Assembly: GCA_036346355.1 (NCBI GenBank)
Contig: CM070592.1
Span: 34,232,467-34,296,466 of the forward strand
Length of the DNA stretch: 64,000 bases
Reading direction: 5' to 3'
From: Rhipidocladum racemiflorum
Lineage: Eukaryota > Streptophyta > Magnoliopsida > Poales > Poaceae
A model generated the notes under the pieces. The model was not told where the DNA came from, made no database searches, and worked only from the letters and a program-made list of their open reading frames with translations. Shown one piece after another: positions 24,627-36,161 of this stretch. The translations under genes were made by a program, and so were the position numbers. Position 1 is the first letter of the stretch. Each line of letters starts with the position of its first letter.

Positions 24627-24783
24627 TGTTAGCCAGTAATCCTGTGCAAATGCATGCGCGTGTGTGGTGTTTTTTCTTTCTTTGGTTGTAAGTCACCGGA
24701 ACTGCGCTGCGTTCGAGGAGAGGTGGCGTGCGTGTTCAGGTTAGAGAGGACCGGTTTTTCAGCGCTCAGTTCGCGCATGCAGG

Positions 24784-25778
24784 TAGGGCTGAAAATTAAG
24801 CTCGAGGCTCGCAGCTTGGCTCGAGCTCGGTTCGGCTCGGAGTGGCTCGGCTCGGCTCGAAGCGGCAGTGAGCCGAGCCCGAGCCTACTGATTGGCTCGC
24901 TCAGCCAACGAGCCGAGCCCGAGCTGGCTCGCGAGCGGCTCGTTGGCTCGTTAGGCTCGTCAACAACTCAACATTCAACAAGCATCTCAGTTCACCAAAT
25001 CACCAGTGGATCACACTAATACACTATCACAATCAACAACTCAACATTCACAAGCATCTCAGATTCTCAGCTCACCAAATCACCAGTGCATCACACTATC
25101 ACAGTCAACAACTGAACATTCAACAATCACCTCGCTTTTTCTTCTGCACTCGCTCCATGGGGGGAGGCCAGTGACAGTGTGGAGGGAGCCGAGGCCGTGC
25201 GAGGCGTCGGACGAGCCGAGGGAGGCGAGGCCTCGAGAGGCGTTGGAGGAGCCGAGGGAGGCGGGGCCGAGGGAAGCATCGGAGGAGCCGAGGAAGGCTG
25301 GGCTGGCCGGCCGGGGGAGGCGCCGAGGGCCTCGGGGGGACGGCCGGACGGGGCGGAGCCGCGGAGGAGCCGTGGGAGGCGGGGCCGGGGGAGGTGCCGA
25401 GGGCCCGAGGGAGGTCTCGGAGTTGGGGTCCTCGGGGAGGCTTGCGGATTTAGGGATTTGGGGGAGTTTAGGCTGGCTTCGATGGATTTGGAGGAAGAGG
25501 AGACCGGAGAGTGGATTTGGGGCAATCGGGCAGAGGAGTCAATCCTTCGGTGGACTGATGCAACGCCCGACTCGCGAGCCTCAATGAGCCGGCTCGAGGC
25601 TCGACCGAGCCCGAGCCGAGCCCATTTTGTAGCTCGATTCATAATCCGAGCCGAGCTCGGTTCGGCTCGATTATCGGCGAGCTCGACCGAGCCGGGCTCG
25701 GCTCGGCTCGGCTCGATTATCGGCGAGCTCGACCGAGCCGGGCTCGGCTCGGCTCGGCTCGGCTCAATTCCACCCCTA
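24784..25778 (+). mobile_element. Non-autonomous hAT-type element M1 with GAGCCG arrays
   Basis: Flanked by a perfect 8-bp duplication CATGCAGG (24776-24783 and 25779-25786). Ends are TAGGGCTGAAAATT and the complement of TAGGGGTGGAATT. Both subterminal regions are arrays of GGCTCG/GAGCCG hexamers, probably transposase-binding repeats. The middle has an AACTCAACATTCA repeat and a GC-rich tandem region (25170-25420). The long frames at 25006-25856 come from these arrays; no transposase is present. Confidence 0.85.
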
Positions 25779-26037
25779 CATGCAGGGCAGCGGCTAGTGG
25801 CTGAAATCGTGTCCAGTTTTGTAGCTAGATCGGTTGTTGAGGCGTGCGTCTATTAATATGACAAAAAACCCAAAAAGCAGTACATGAAGGCTGCGCCCAA
25901 AAAATTGCTCTCGCTCCCTCATTTCCTTGCTCTTCAGTTTATCTGAACTTTGTCAGGTTACTGTAGCTCATCTGAAACGCATTCAGCTCGCCAATTCAGT
26001 TGCTGATCCTCTAGCAATCCAGCTTAGCGCTAACACG

Positions 26038-26050
26038 TGGTATCAGAGCC
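26038..26050 (+). other. Copia primer binding site
   Basis: TGGTATCAGAGCC, two bases after the LTR end GCTAACA. This is an initiator tRNA-Met site. Confidence 0.85.
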
Positions 26051-26117
26051 ACATCTAAAATTCCCGGGCGCGTCGGTTGTCTACCCCGAGTTGACGAGAA
26101 CCAACTACCATGAATGG

Positions 26118-27512
26118 TGTAACATCCCACCATTTTTAAAATCAGAAAAATAAAAATTTAAGATTTACAAATAAAATAAAATAGAAATTTTAATTGAAAT
26201 CAAGAATTTGATTTGAAATTTATTAACCTCACTTCTTTTTCCTAAAACTTGATAAAGAGTAAATTCGATATGGAAAATTCTTTTCCAAAAGAACAAATTA
26301 TTAAAATGAAATTCAGAGATGATCTTAATTTTTGAATAAACATCTTTTCTAAATTTCTAAAATCATTTATTGATTTTCCTTCTTTGAAAAGAGAATTGAT
26401 AAAAAGATAAGAAGTAAAAGATAAAAAGGTAAAAGATAAAATGGTAAAATGGTAAAAGATTAAAATTACTATGGTAAATTTTGGATAACCTTAGAATGCC
26501 CTAGAATTTATCCTTGGCTGGTCAAAAGAATATGTGAAACCATTTGCAAGTTGATAAGATAAAATAATTGTGGAACCTTATCTTTGACCAAAACCATTGT
26601 CAGATTTTTGTAGCTAATTCTAGACGTTTCCAGCACCTAGTATTTTTATCATGAAATCTCAGTAACCTTATCCTTGTCCACGAAAATTTACAAAAATTAA
26701 TACTTGAATTTACTATTTCTTCTTATTTAATCTTTTCCAATCTAAAATTCTGCAAAACGCAGTTAAATGATTTTAATAAAATAAAGACTAAGGTTCTAGT
26801 TCTGAAATTTTTATTGTAGCTCACTGACACTAATTTAGACCTTGTGTAAAAATATCAAAAATTATTAAGTTCATTTAGACTCTCAAATAAATCAAATTCC
26901 GAATTTGAGAAACTGTGCCGCAGCCATTGTCAGAATTTTAGTAAAATATCTACCCAATATGTTAAACTCAAATTTTTACGGTCAGTAGATGACTCATACA
27001 GGAACCTTGGTAAAAAGTATCAAAAATTCTGGAAGTGAATTGAACCTTCGGATAATTGCTCAACTTGCATTATCTCTTGCTGGCCGAAAATTGGATTAGC
27101 CTTCTTTGCTTCTCACGTGGGCCAGGGCGATTAAGGAGCTATCGACCAGGTAAGTTGAATCCAACATTTTCATTCACCATCAGCTGGGACCCAATTAATG
27201 AACTGGTCCCACATGGCATACTTTTCTCTCTGCCTTTCTAGCCTCTTCTCCTCCTTTCTTCCGGTTTCTTCCACTCTTCTTATTTTTTTCTCCACGACAG
27301 AGGAAGCACTCGAGACTTTGGTCTTTGGGTTATCAGTCGAGTCACTGCAACCCAGCTCAATTAATGCACTGCCACACCTCAACCCTGGCAGCATTGAGTT
27401 CACGCAGCCACGACGTCGCAAAGCGCAAGCATAGCCACCAATTCCGCCGCAACTCCTACCGCCATTCGTCTCCTCCATTCAAATCCTGTTGGAACCGACT
27501 CTCCTATATATA
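26118..27512 (+). repeat. Truncated Gypsy-type LTR (5' part)
   Basis: Starts TGTAACATCCCACC, the usual chromovirus LTR start, after AATGG. It is AT-rich for about 0.9 kb and then grades into a pyrimidine-rich promoter-like stretch (27230-27300). No matching 3' end, primer site or second LTR is present; the Helitron pair follows directly. The short frames at 27170-27516 are not credible genes. Confidence 0.55.
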
Positions 27513-27773
27513 CTAGTTATATGTCGTGCGTTGCTACGAAAAACAAAATTGATAATGAAAAATAAAGATTAAAAATAAAAAAAATACTATTTCATAAGAT
27601 CAAACATCTATCTTTAACGCTTCGTTTCTTGCAAAAGCTGACTAATTAAAGCAACGCTTCGTTTCTTGCGTAGGGCAATTAAGCAGGGCAATTAAGCAGG
27701 GCAATTAAGTAGGGCAATTAAGCAGAGCAATTAATGTGACGTGGGAAGAAACTCTCACTTTATATAGTAGAGA
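27513..27773 (-). mobile_element. Short Helitron H1
   Basis: On the minus strand it begins TCTCTACTATATAAAG and ends with the GCAACGCACG block and CTAG, inserted between host A and T without target duplication, as Helitrons do. It has no coding capacity. The interior contains a small tandem array of AGGGCAATTAAGC units (about 27675-27740). Confidence 0.65.
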
Positions 27774-27777
27774 TATA

Positions 27778-28024
27778 CTAGTTACATGCCCGTGCGTTGC
27801 TACGAAAAACAAAATTGATAATGAAAAATAAAGATTAAAAAATAAAAAAAATTATTTCACAAGATCAAACATCTATCTTTAACGCTTCGTTTTTGCGAAA
27901 GCTGGCTAATTAAAGCAACGCTTCGTTTCTTGCGTAGGGCAATTAAGCAGGGCAATTAAGCGGCAATTAATGATGTGGGAAGAACGGACCACTGCCACCA
28001 AGTGCTGCTTTAGAATAGTAGAGA
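27778..28024 (-). mobile_element. Short Helitron H2, tandem to H1
   Basis: Same family, orientation and termini as H1 (TCTCTACTA start, CTAG end), separated from it by four bases TATA. It is highly similar over most of its length; the AGGGCAATTAAGC array has fewer units and the 5' 40 bases differ. Confidence 0.65.
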
Positions 28025-28025
28025 T

Positions 28026-30418
28026 ACACACCAGTTGTGACTTGTGAGTCTATTTTTCACCAGTGTAGGGAGTGTGACACGCTCTGCTGGGTTGAGCCCC
28101 AGAGAGAGTGGGTTGGAAAACACCCTTGGTAAAAAAAAGGAAAAAAAAAACTTAGTCAAACCAAATGTTGGAGGTGACGGCAGTCTTCCATCTTCTCTGT
28201 GTGGATTCATGGTTTCATGAGTCCTACCTAAGTAGCATGCATGTAGATCTTTAGGGGGATGAATTGGATTGAGAGGCATTGGGATGACATGTTCTTGCAA
28301 TATCCTTTGTGAGTGTGTAGGCTTGCGTGACAATGCTCTTTGTCTTGGCCTCTCACTCACGGGAATTTACTGTTGCCGAACTCAATAAACCAAAAGTTTG
28401 GAGCAGTTAAGACAGTAGTTCAACTAAAAACTTTCCATCTAATATTGTTGTCGGAATCACTGACGAATGGGTGATGGGGTGATGATTAAAATAGTCAACT
28501 ATGTATATTTTTTTGTTTGGAGAAGGTGTAAGTGTAATAGTTTTATGGTTACATATTTGCATGTATGTTTTGTCGATATAGCTGATCTCACTAGCAATTT
28601 TTAGTGAGCATGATAATCTTATGTACTGTTTGCACAGCAATGGTAGTTTTGAGTTGAATGGAACAAATGCAATGACTATCCAATGTTTTGAGTGATGATA
28701 TATAGTCAGTTCAATGGATCTAATTAATTAACCGACTATCCAATGTCGCTCAATTTTTCATGGAGCACAATACAGACCAGCCAAACATTTCTTCGAAAAA
28801 CTGAAACACATTTCCATATGGCGATAAACTAACTCTAGATGCAATGACTTCAGGTTGAACTCTGCATGCATTGTTGGGCTGTCAAAGACATCTTTGATTT
28901 AAGAAGGTGGAAGAACATAAATCGTAGATATGTACTGTTGCGATGTCCGCATAAGCAAATCTGTGTATCTCATATTCTCATTGAAGGTTGACATGTACTT
29001 CAGTTTTTTTAAGTCGTCTTGTTGAATAAACACGATGGAAGATGGATTGTTTTGTACTCTTTGATTTATGTTTTTATTCCATCGTAGTCTTCGATTTGGC
29101 TTCCTGTCCGGTGAAGGTTGCCTATACAAGTAAGCCATAGCAGATTAGTCATGCTTGTCTTGTTTTTTACAGTGATTGGTAAAGAGAGGATAGAGCCACA
29201 TGGGGAGAACGTAAGGAACCAAAAAGATTGGAATATTTAATCTGAATTCTCCTCCCTTTAGAAAATGGCTGTTAAGTTTCTCACATAAAATGTCTAAGGT
29301 GAATCTTCACCTTGTTTTCTTCAACCTAGGCTCTCAGGTTACATGAAGACAAAACTGAAGAAATGCAGAGGATAGCTGGTGGGGGGAGAGCGCTGTTGAT
29401 GGAGCGGCCAAATGAAGAAGGCCAATGGATATATGCAGCTTGACGTCTTGTGTAATGGTTCTGTTTAATGTGAAACTAAAACAATGTTGAGGACTTAGCC
29501 AAAACAATTATTCATCTTTGAGAACCATGGCTATTATCGCTACTAAAGGAAGTAAAATAATTGCCCACTCTGTAGATGTCCAACGTCCATCTAGCTAGTG
29601 TCGCTCAAGGAAAATAGCAATGGTAAGGCATTTATCAACTGGTGTGTTGCAGAATTTTTCAAGCCTTGGTTGAGAGTTCTGCTACTAAGATTGTTTGGTC
29701 GAAAGATGATTTGTACAACTGGGATATGACGATCATAAAGTTCATTTGTTCAGATAATTAAGGATCTGGTATATATGTTAGGAGGCTATGATGCTTGCAT
29801 ATATAGCCCAAGTTTCAAGAAGCAATCCTTTTTCTTATGCAGCAAATACTAACAAATTTTGTTCTGCTTTTCATGTTACTCCCTGTTTAAAGAAACTTTT
29901 CATCAGTTGCATCACTACTCACATACCATTCTTAGTTCAAGAATTTTATGACAATAAGAACCTTAATAGGATGGCAATTGGTTGTACTTGGTCCTTGAAT
30001 GGTTTGTGTAGGTAGTAATTATTTTCAGAGGACAGATGAAGTATTAGGAGAGCAGCAATAGATGATGGGTAGACAACATGTTGTCCAGCTCATCGCACCG
30101 AATGAGGCTGCTACTGTATATATATATATACACACTAGAGTGAGGCAAAGCAGAGAGCGAGGACTTGCAGTGTTCCCTCTTCCTGTGAATCTCTTGTTCA
30201 CTAGAGTGAGGCAAAGCAGAGAGCGAGGAGGTGACTTGCAGTATTCCCTCTTCCTGTGTTTGGGTTCATGAATACTATGGAATTAACATGGATGCCCATC
30301 CTTAGATGCGAGTGGGCTTGAGAGGCATCGGGAAGACAAGTTCTTCAAATAGTGCTATCCTAGTCACCATCCCTACAGAGAAAAGCTCTAGCGCATACCT
30401 TTGCAGTGATTAGATTAA
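28026..30418 (+). repeat. Duplicated segment, copy 2
   Basis: Matches copy 1 (19341-24163) without the solo LTR. At 28331 GACAATG joins directly to CTCTTTG, where copy 1 has about 250 extra bases bounded by AATG, suggesting a microhomology deletion. It keeps 175 bases (29960-30132, with a TA repeat) that copy 1 lacks. No gene is supported. Confidence 0.75.
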
Positions 30419-30479
30419 TTTTTTGGAGGAAAAAATTTAGCCAAAGTCCTAGAGTGTTTATTCATTGAGTACACTATAG

Positions 30480-30690
30480 AATTAACTTGGCCGTGGGGCA
30501 GGCCTGTGATGTGCATTTATATCACAGGCGGTTCAAACCAAAAATCGTCTGTAATGATGGTAACGCACATCACGGACGTTTTTTTGTGTGGATAAAATCG
30601 TTTGTGATGTTCACTCATCACAGACGGTAAAGAACCGTCTGCGATTAGATTCAACACAGGCGGTTTTTAAACCGACTTTGCAACTGAATC
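30480..30690. mobile_element. CACTA-like subterminal repeat fragment
   Basis: Contains several direct and inverted copies of CACAGACGG/ACCGTCTG motifs (CACAGGCGGTT, AACCGTCTGCGAT, CACAGGCGGTTTTT), typical of the subterminal regions of grass CACTA (En/Spm) elements. I see no CACTA terminus or 3-bp duplication, so only a fragment is claimed. Confidence 0.5.
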
Positions 30691-32187
30691 CTATTCAAAA
30701 CATAACACTGCACATTATGAGCCCTAAAAACCCATAATATACAAGTCAATGACTTTGCTCAATAACTAGTACCATCGGTTAAGCTTTACCTGCATTAACG
30801 ATTAATTGTTAGATTCCTGGTGTTTGCTTAAATTAAACCATGCATGCACTAGTGATTAATTGTGATGACTGTTATTACTTAAATTCAATAATGCAAGTTA
30901 TACCTGCCTCCACCCTGTGGTTTCATGTCATAATTTATATTAATATAAACAATCTTAGCTTCTTGAATTCGCAGAATAAAATAAGAATGAATCATAAAGA
31001 ATAGGAGTAAGGTGTCCAACTATTAATCAGTAGTTAAGACTGTAGCGTAGAAATAGCACGCTCGCATGCTTGTTTGGTGTAATGTTTGTTATTTGATTTT
31101 CCATCTGATTTCCTTTTGCCCTTATTGAAAGTGTTATTTGCTATTTGTTATTCTTTTACATTATACCGACGTGTAGAATCCGACGTCTCGGACTTTGTCG
31201 TCGACAATCTCAAGATTACATCTTCGACTCATCGCTAAAGACAACAAATAGCAAGGCAAGCACCCCTTGATCATATTGATCCTAATTTTTCATAATTAAC
31301 TAAAATGTTACTTAAAACTTGCCTGCATATGCTATGTTCCATAAAACTATTTTTGGGTACTGGTAGATATACCTTATCATTGATAAATTTCCTCAATTGG
31401 CATTGATATGTGAACCTTGATAACCCTAGCTCATGGATAGACACTTAATGTCAAAATGGGTATATTCGATTATTACTTGCATATGCTTAGCCATGCTTTA
31501 GACTGGCAACACGAACAGATGGTTATACTGTTCGTGAAGAACTTAAATTGTAGACATGATGAACTCTGTTCATGGACATGTTGAAATATTGTGATTATTG
31601 AAACTTTCTTTTTCTGAAAACAAAACTATGATTTTGATGCGGGTGATTATTGGCAATAGCCGGAAGTGCAATTAATGACGCGCGTAGATAGGGGGAGATC
31701 TATCGCCCGTGTCGTATAAGAACCGAGCTGATGTGTTGTTTTCAGGCCAAGATAACCGTACATCCACAAGTGTTGGGATGGGGCAGCCTTAACCAATTAA
31801 AATTATTTGGAACTAGCTTTGCACATTGGTAGACAGTTGTAGCACGGGCATTCCGGATATTGGTTTGCTCGAGGGAGGTGTCATCACCGAGGTGTTGGCA
31901 TCTGCCGTTGTAACGGTGTACGCCTGGCTATGAATTTGGGGCTGTTATTATTCCTGGTGGGTCACTGACTCTGGAATTTCTATTCCTGGTGGGTCACTGA
32001 CTCCGGAATTACTTTTACTTTTTTTTAGCTTCCATCATAGTCAGGGGTAACGTCATTGGGCTAGTGCAAAGTTAGGTCCAAGTAATCGAACGATTTCGTT
32101 ATGAACTCTCTGGCGGCACACCAAAGGAAGTGTGTCTATATGCATTGCCACAAAGGGAGGACATATCTTGTGGGTAAAGCTGTACAA

Positions 32188-32229
32188 ACTCTACAGAGTC
32201 TAAAACTAATCGATTAGCCGAGCTCTCGG
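32188..32229 (+). other. Three-palindrome cluster in A4
   Basis: ACTCTACAGAGT (32188-32199, one central change), CTAATCGATTAG (32206-32217), CCGAG-CT-CTCGG (32218-32229). The third stem differs from both A (CCGTG/CACGG) and A' (CCGCG/CGCGG) yet still pairs. Confidence 0.75.
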
Positions 32230-32723
32230 TCATGAGCACTTGGTAAAGTCATCACATAGCTAGACATTTTCTATATCCTTATAAAACTGGACCAGATAAT
32301 TTGAAATTGGTGAGCTTACCCTTACAGATGATTCAATACTTGACATTTCGTTGGCAAGGTTGAATTCAAATTACAGCCTTGTGCTTGGCAAAATTAAATT
32401 GATTACAGTTATGATGGGACTGGACGTTTTATTACTCACGAAGGGATGTGGGTACTTTGGTTACATTTTATTCACGAAGGGCCGTGAGTAATATGTTTCA
32501 TTTCACTCACGAAGGGATGTGAGTCTCTTATTTCGTTTATGTTATTCTTACATATTATTTTTGTATTTACATACTTGTTATTTCATTTCCTTTACAATTT
32601 CCGCTTTCACTCTATTATTCAGTATTTACAATTCAAATTTCGCTTTATGCAAAACAACCGTAGAAACCCACTTTCTATTAAGCCTGCATATATTTCAGGT
32701 TTTGCAAACACTACAAGTCTTGC

Positions 32724-32742
32724 TGAGTACGCAACGTACTCA
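32724..32742 (+). other. TGAGTAC/GTACTCA hairpin in A4
   Basis: A 7-bp stem with loop GCAAC, flanked by CTTGC and CCCTTGC, as in the other A and B LTRs. Confidence 0.75.
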
Positions 32743-33468
32743 CCCTTGCTATTATTGTTGTTTTTAGACAGGATACCTCGACAATTACTCTGACGCAGGA
32801 AAACGGGATTATTAATGACAGTTCTTTCTAAGGCTTTACCTTGTCAGTTGCCTGTGGATTATGTGGCACACTACAAGACAGTTGTTTCTTCTTCTATGTT
32901 TAGTCGACCTCATCGGTCATAATGTATCATTACTTCCGCTGTAATAAAATATGAAACTTTTGCATGGTTGTGATTTCAAATTGTGTTTGTGCGTGCTAGC
33001 TACTGATCATGGGACTAGCACAGTATGCACATTAGAACCTTGCTTTTATGTTTGCACTGTAGCATAATGTAACACCCCAAAATTTTGCTTTCCTTAAATT
33101 CATTTGTGATTTGGCACTTTGGTGAATTTTTGGAATTTTCTGGAATTTATTTGGATTTATTTGGAATTTATTTGAATTTATTCCATTTTGAAATGATTAA
33201 AGAATTTAATTTTGCAAATAAAATTTTGTTGGAAATATTTTATTTGAGTCCAAAATGATCCAAAGTATTTTCCAGAATTTTTCTGGAATTTTTCTGAGTC
33301 TTTTGCTATTTTTAATGAATTAAATGAATTACTAGGAATTATTTTGAATATTAAAATCGCTTCGGGTTTAGTACTGTTCCTCGGGTCCGAGTCAGACTCG
33401 AGTCCGACCCGAACCCGACCGAGCCAGTTGACTCGATCGAACCAGCTCCCAACCCTAATCGATCCCAA

Positions 33469-34195
33469 CCGTTGGATCAAGATCCAACGGCTGAGATCCG
33501 CCCGTACCGGTTCGAGCCGTATCTGGCCCGGATCCGATCGCGCCCGTGCGATCGTGGCCGTTGATCGTGCCACGTGGACGGCTGAGCGTCATCGTCCCCG
33601 CCGAGTCCGAGCCGGACTCCGCCGCCGCGCCCGCCGCCGTGTAGAACTAGGTTTCCGTCTCGGGCACGAACGCCGAGGCTATTTAAAGCCCTGGTCACGC
33701 CCCGAGGTTGCCCTCATCCTTGCGCACCCGTTTCCCCGAGCCATCTCGCCTGAACCGCCGCCGTTTGCCCGTGCGAGCTCGCCGTAGTTGAGCGCCACTC
33801 CGCTGCGGTTTTTGCCTCGTCTCGCCGCCGTCCGTCGTCTTCCGCCGAGAAGGAGCCCAGATCCGGAGTCCCCGCTTCGAGACGCACCCGAAGAGACCCT
33901 TCACTTCGCCGGAGCACGTCCCAAACGCCGTTCGTGTGGTCGCCGCCCTCAGCGCCGGCAGCCACAACCTCGCCGTGAAGCCATTGCCGACCTCGAGCTC
34001 CACCAACCGTCCGATCAAGATCCAAGGGCTCAGATCGCGCCACGTCACCCTCGGTGAGTTTCCACGTTGAAAATCCTAGATCCAATCTCAGCCGTTAGAT
34101 CAAGATCCAACGGTCCGAAATCAATGCGTTAACCCAAACACGTCAACACTAGATCTAATCCGCGCCGTTGATTTTCAAACCAACGGCCGAGATTG
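33469..34195 (+). promoter_or_regulatory. Array of CCGTTGGATC-type hairpin motifs around the LTR promoter
   Basis: The clearest copy is CCGTTGGATC, two bases, GATCCAACGG at 33469-33490. Related copies are near 33552 (CCGTTGATC...GGACGGCT), 34010 (CGTCCGATCAAGATCC), 34092 (CCGTTAGATC, AA, GATCCAACGG) and 34165 (CCGTTGATTTTC...CCAACGG). Several are followed by a GAGATC/CAGATCGCGCCACGT block. The 3' LTR repeats them. Confidence 0.55.
33680..33688 (+). promoter_or_regulatory. TATA-like box of the B 5' LTR
   Basis: TATTTAAAG within a GC-rich setting, followed by a C-rich leader. This is the likely core promoter; the same box is at 42824-42832 in the 3' LTR. Position and function are inferred from composition. 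Confidence 0.5.
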
Positions 34196-35816
34196 CGCCG
34201 CGTGTCGGGAAGTTGGACCGACGCGGCCGCCAGACACGCGTGCGTGTAGGACGCCGACACGCCGGCCCGCGTGTCGAGGGCCCGCATGTCGTGGCCGGCC
34301 GACCAGCCAGCGCCGACGTCACCCATGACGTCATCGGTGGGTCCCACTGTCGACTGCGTGGTCGAGCCCGCTGACGTCAGCGATGACGTCACCCGAGTGG
34401 GCCCACATGTCAGCGACACGTAGAATCGTGGACCGAGTCCACGGTGGACCCGGGCCGAGCGTGGACCAAGTCCATGGACCGGCTGACGTCAGCCAACCAA
34501 TCAGAGGCTGCCACGTGTCCATGCTGACGCAATAATTAATTTCCGAAAAAGAAAATGATTTATTAATTCGAAATAATGATTTCAGATTTTGTTTCAAACT
34601 TCAAACGCTTATAACTTTTGCGTTTCAACTCCGATTTGAGTGATTCAAATTTCTAAATTTGTATAAAATTGAGATCTACCTAAATATAAATTTTATTTAA
34701 TTTTTGGACTAAAGTTTTTCTCTGCAAAATTATTTAAATGATTATTTAAACTTTAAATAATCATAACTTTTGCGTCTTAACTCCAAATTTGACGATTCCA
34801 GTTTCTAAAAATCCATAAAATTATGTTCTTTCTGTTTATGGATTTTATTTGGATGTTTGGACACTTTTTGCCTAGTGTTTATTTGTGTATTTGCTATTTG
34901 CACGCTTTACGAGTAGACGTTGAAGTGCCGGAAGGATTCGAAGGAGAAGTATTGACTCAGGATCCAACTCAAGACCAAGAGCAAGTACTTTTTGAAGGCA
35001 AGTTGTGCTTTGACCATGTTGATCCCATTTCGAAATCTATTTTGATTTAAACTATTGCATGACTAGTTCAATTAGAAAGGTACTTTGTTTAAACATGGGG
35101 GTTAGATAAATACCAATTTGCTGTATGACACCTTGATTACTTAAGTATGTGCCATGACCCTTTGTCGCCCTAGTTGTGGATTACTAGTTGGACATTATTA
35201 AATTGCCAACATGGGTTTTAGACCGTTGTAGTATACTGCTTAGACCTGCTACGTGCTCATGACATGATTTTGGACAATCAAATGTTAATATTGACTTAAT
35301 GATATATTGAACCTGTTTTGGAAAAGTATCATGAGATGTTGATGGCACGTGGTGCATGGTAATCAACTGGGGTTTGATAAACAGTTTTTGACCGGGGCAT
35401 GTGGCAAGAGTAATCAGGTGGGCCAGTTGTGGCATTGGGAGTGTTGATTTGGTTCTTCGGGTAGTCTTGCCCTGGTCACCCTAAGGACTTAACCTTGCAA
35501 GCCTTTGAACTGGGTCTAACGTGCAACCACATGTCTGTAATGGGACGGACCTAGTTGACTAAGTTGCTAATAACGTACCTGTGGGACCTCAGGAGGTCAA
35601 CTACACCCTTTGTGTATGTTGTACGGGGAGCGCATCTGGCCGAGGCCAGTACCCATCTAACAGTTGATTGGCCTAGACTTCGCCTTAGCGAAGGGAAGGG
35701 TTAGTGCTTGCAATAACCTGGAGGACCACTTGTATTGTTAGAGGTTTTCGAAAGACTTTGTTACGGGAACTCGCCTTTGTGGTGTTTGACTGTATCTTGT
35801 GGGTAAAGTGCATAAC

Positions 35817-35858
35817 CTCTGCAGAGTTTAGAATCTATTCGAATAGCCGTGTCCGCGG
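35817..35858 (+). other. Three-palindrome cluster in the B 5' LTR
   Basis: CTCTGCAGAG (35817-35826), CTATTCGAATAG (35835-35846), CCGTG-TC-CGCGG (35847-35858, one G-T pair). Same order and adjacency as in the A-family LTRs, although most surrounding sequence is unalignable. Confidence 0.75.
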
Positions 35859-36144
35859 TATTGGACATCGCTAGAATTACAATAAGGGTTAGATTTTCTC
35901 AAAAATAACTTTGATTTGGAAAGTTGGGTTGGTTTAATAATGAAGATGATGGAAATGTGGTTTAGGATGGGGAAAATGTTTATTAAACTTCTTGAAAAGT
36001 TATTTATGCTTTACTTATTTCTACTGCTTTCGAATCTACTTATATTACTTGTCAAATGCTGTTTACTGCAAATATACCTTGAGCTATTCCTTTGTACCAA
36101 GCCATGCATATAGTATATTAGCTTGCATTCTGTGCATGACTTGC

Positions 36145-36161
36145 TGAGTACCAAGTACTCA
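36145..36161 (+). other. TGAGTAC/GTACTCA hairpin in the B 5' LTR
   Basis: A 7-bp stem with 3-base loop CAA, flanked by CTTGC and CCCTTGC. The loop length differs from the A family (5 bases); the stem is identical. Confidence 0.75.

Larger units (their letters stand above)
24627..26117 (+). mobile_element. Truncated Copia element: 5' LTR, primer site, first gag codons
   Basis: The LTR begins TGTTAGCC (24627) and ends GCTAACA (26035); removing the inserted hAT element leaves about 0.4 kb. TGGTATCAGAGCC follows at 26038-26050, and an ATG for gag is at 26110. Everything after 26117 is replaced by a Gypsy-type LTR. It interrupts the LINE fragment. Confidence 0.7.
30690..33067 (+). repeat. A-family LTR fragment A4 (3' part), split by element B
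   Basis: Reverse-complement match to about 4882-6950 of the A LTR, ending at the insertion of element B and resuming for 16 bases after B (to 45706, ...TCTTACA). Left end is approximate. It carries the palindrome cluster (32188-32229) and hairpin (32724-32742). The frames at 32519-32793 are shared with the other A LTRs and are not genes. Confidence 0.75.

Noticed and set aside
25006..25856. ORFs of 171-225 codons rich in Gly, Glu, Arg and Pro
   Set aside because: Produced by the GAGCCG arrays and GC-rich tandem repeats inside hAT element M1, on both strands.
33178..34419. Several 70-147 codon ORFs on both strands in the B 5' LTR, repeated at 42499-43748
   Set aside because: They lie in the GC-rich LTR leader, overlap each other on both strands and shift with the LTR micro-indels; no protein motif.
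34823..35050. 75-codon ORF identical in both B LTRs (also 43974-44201)
   Set aside because: Identity is expected from LTR copying; no independent evidence of translation, so it is mentioned only in the LTR entry.
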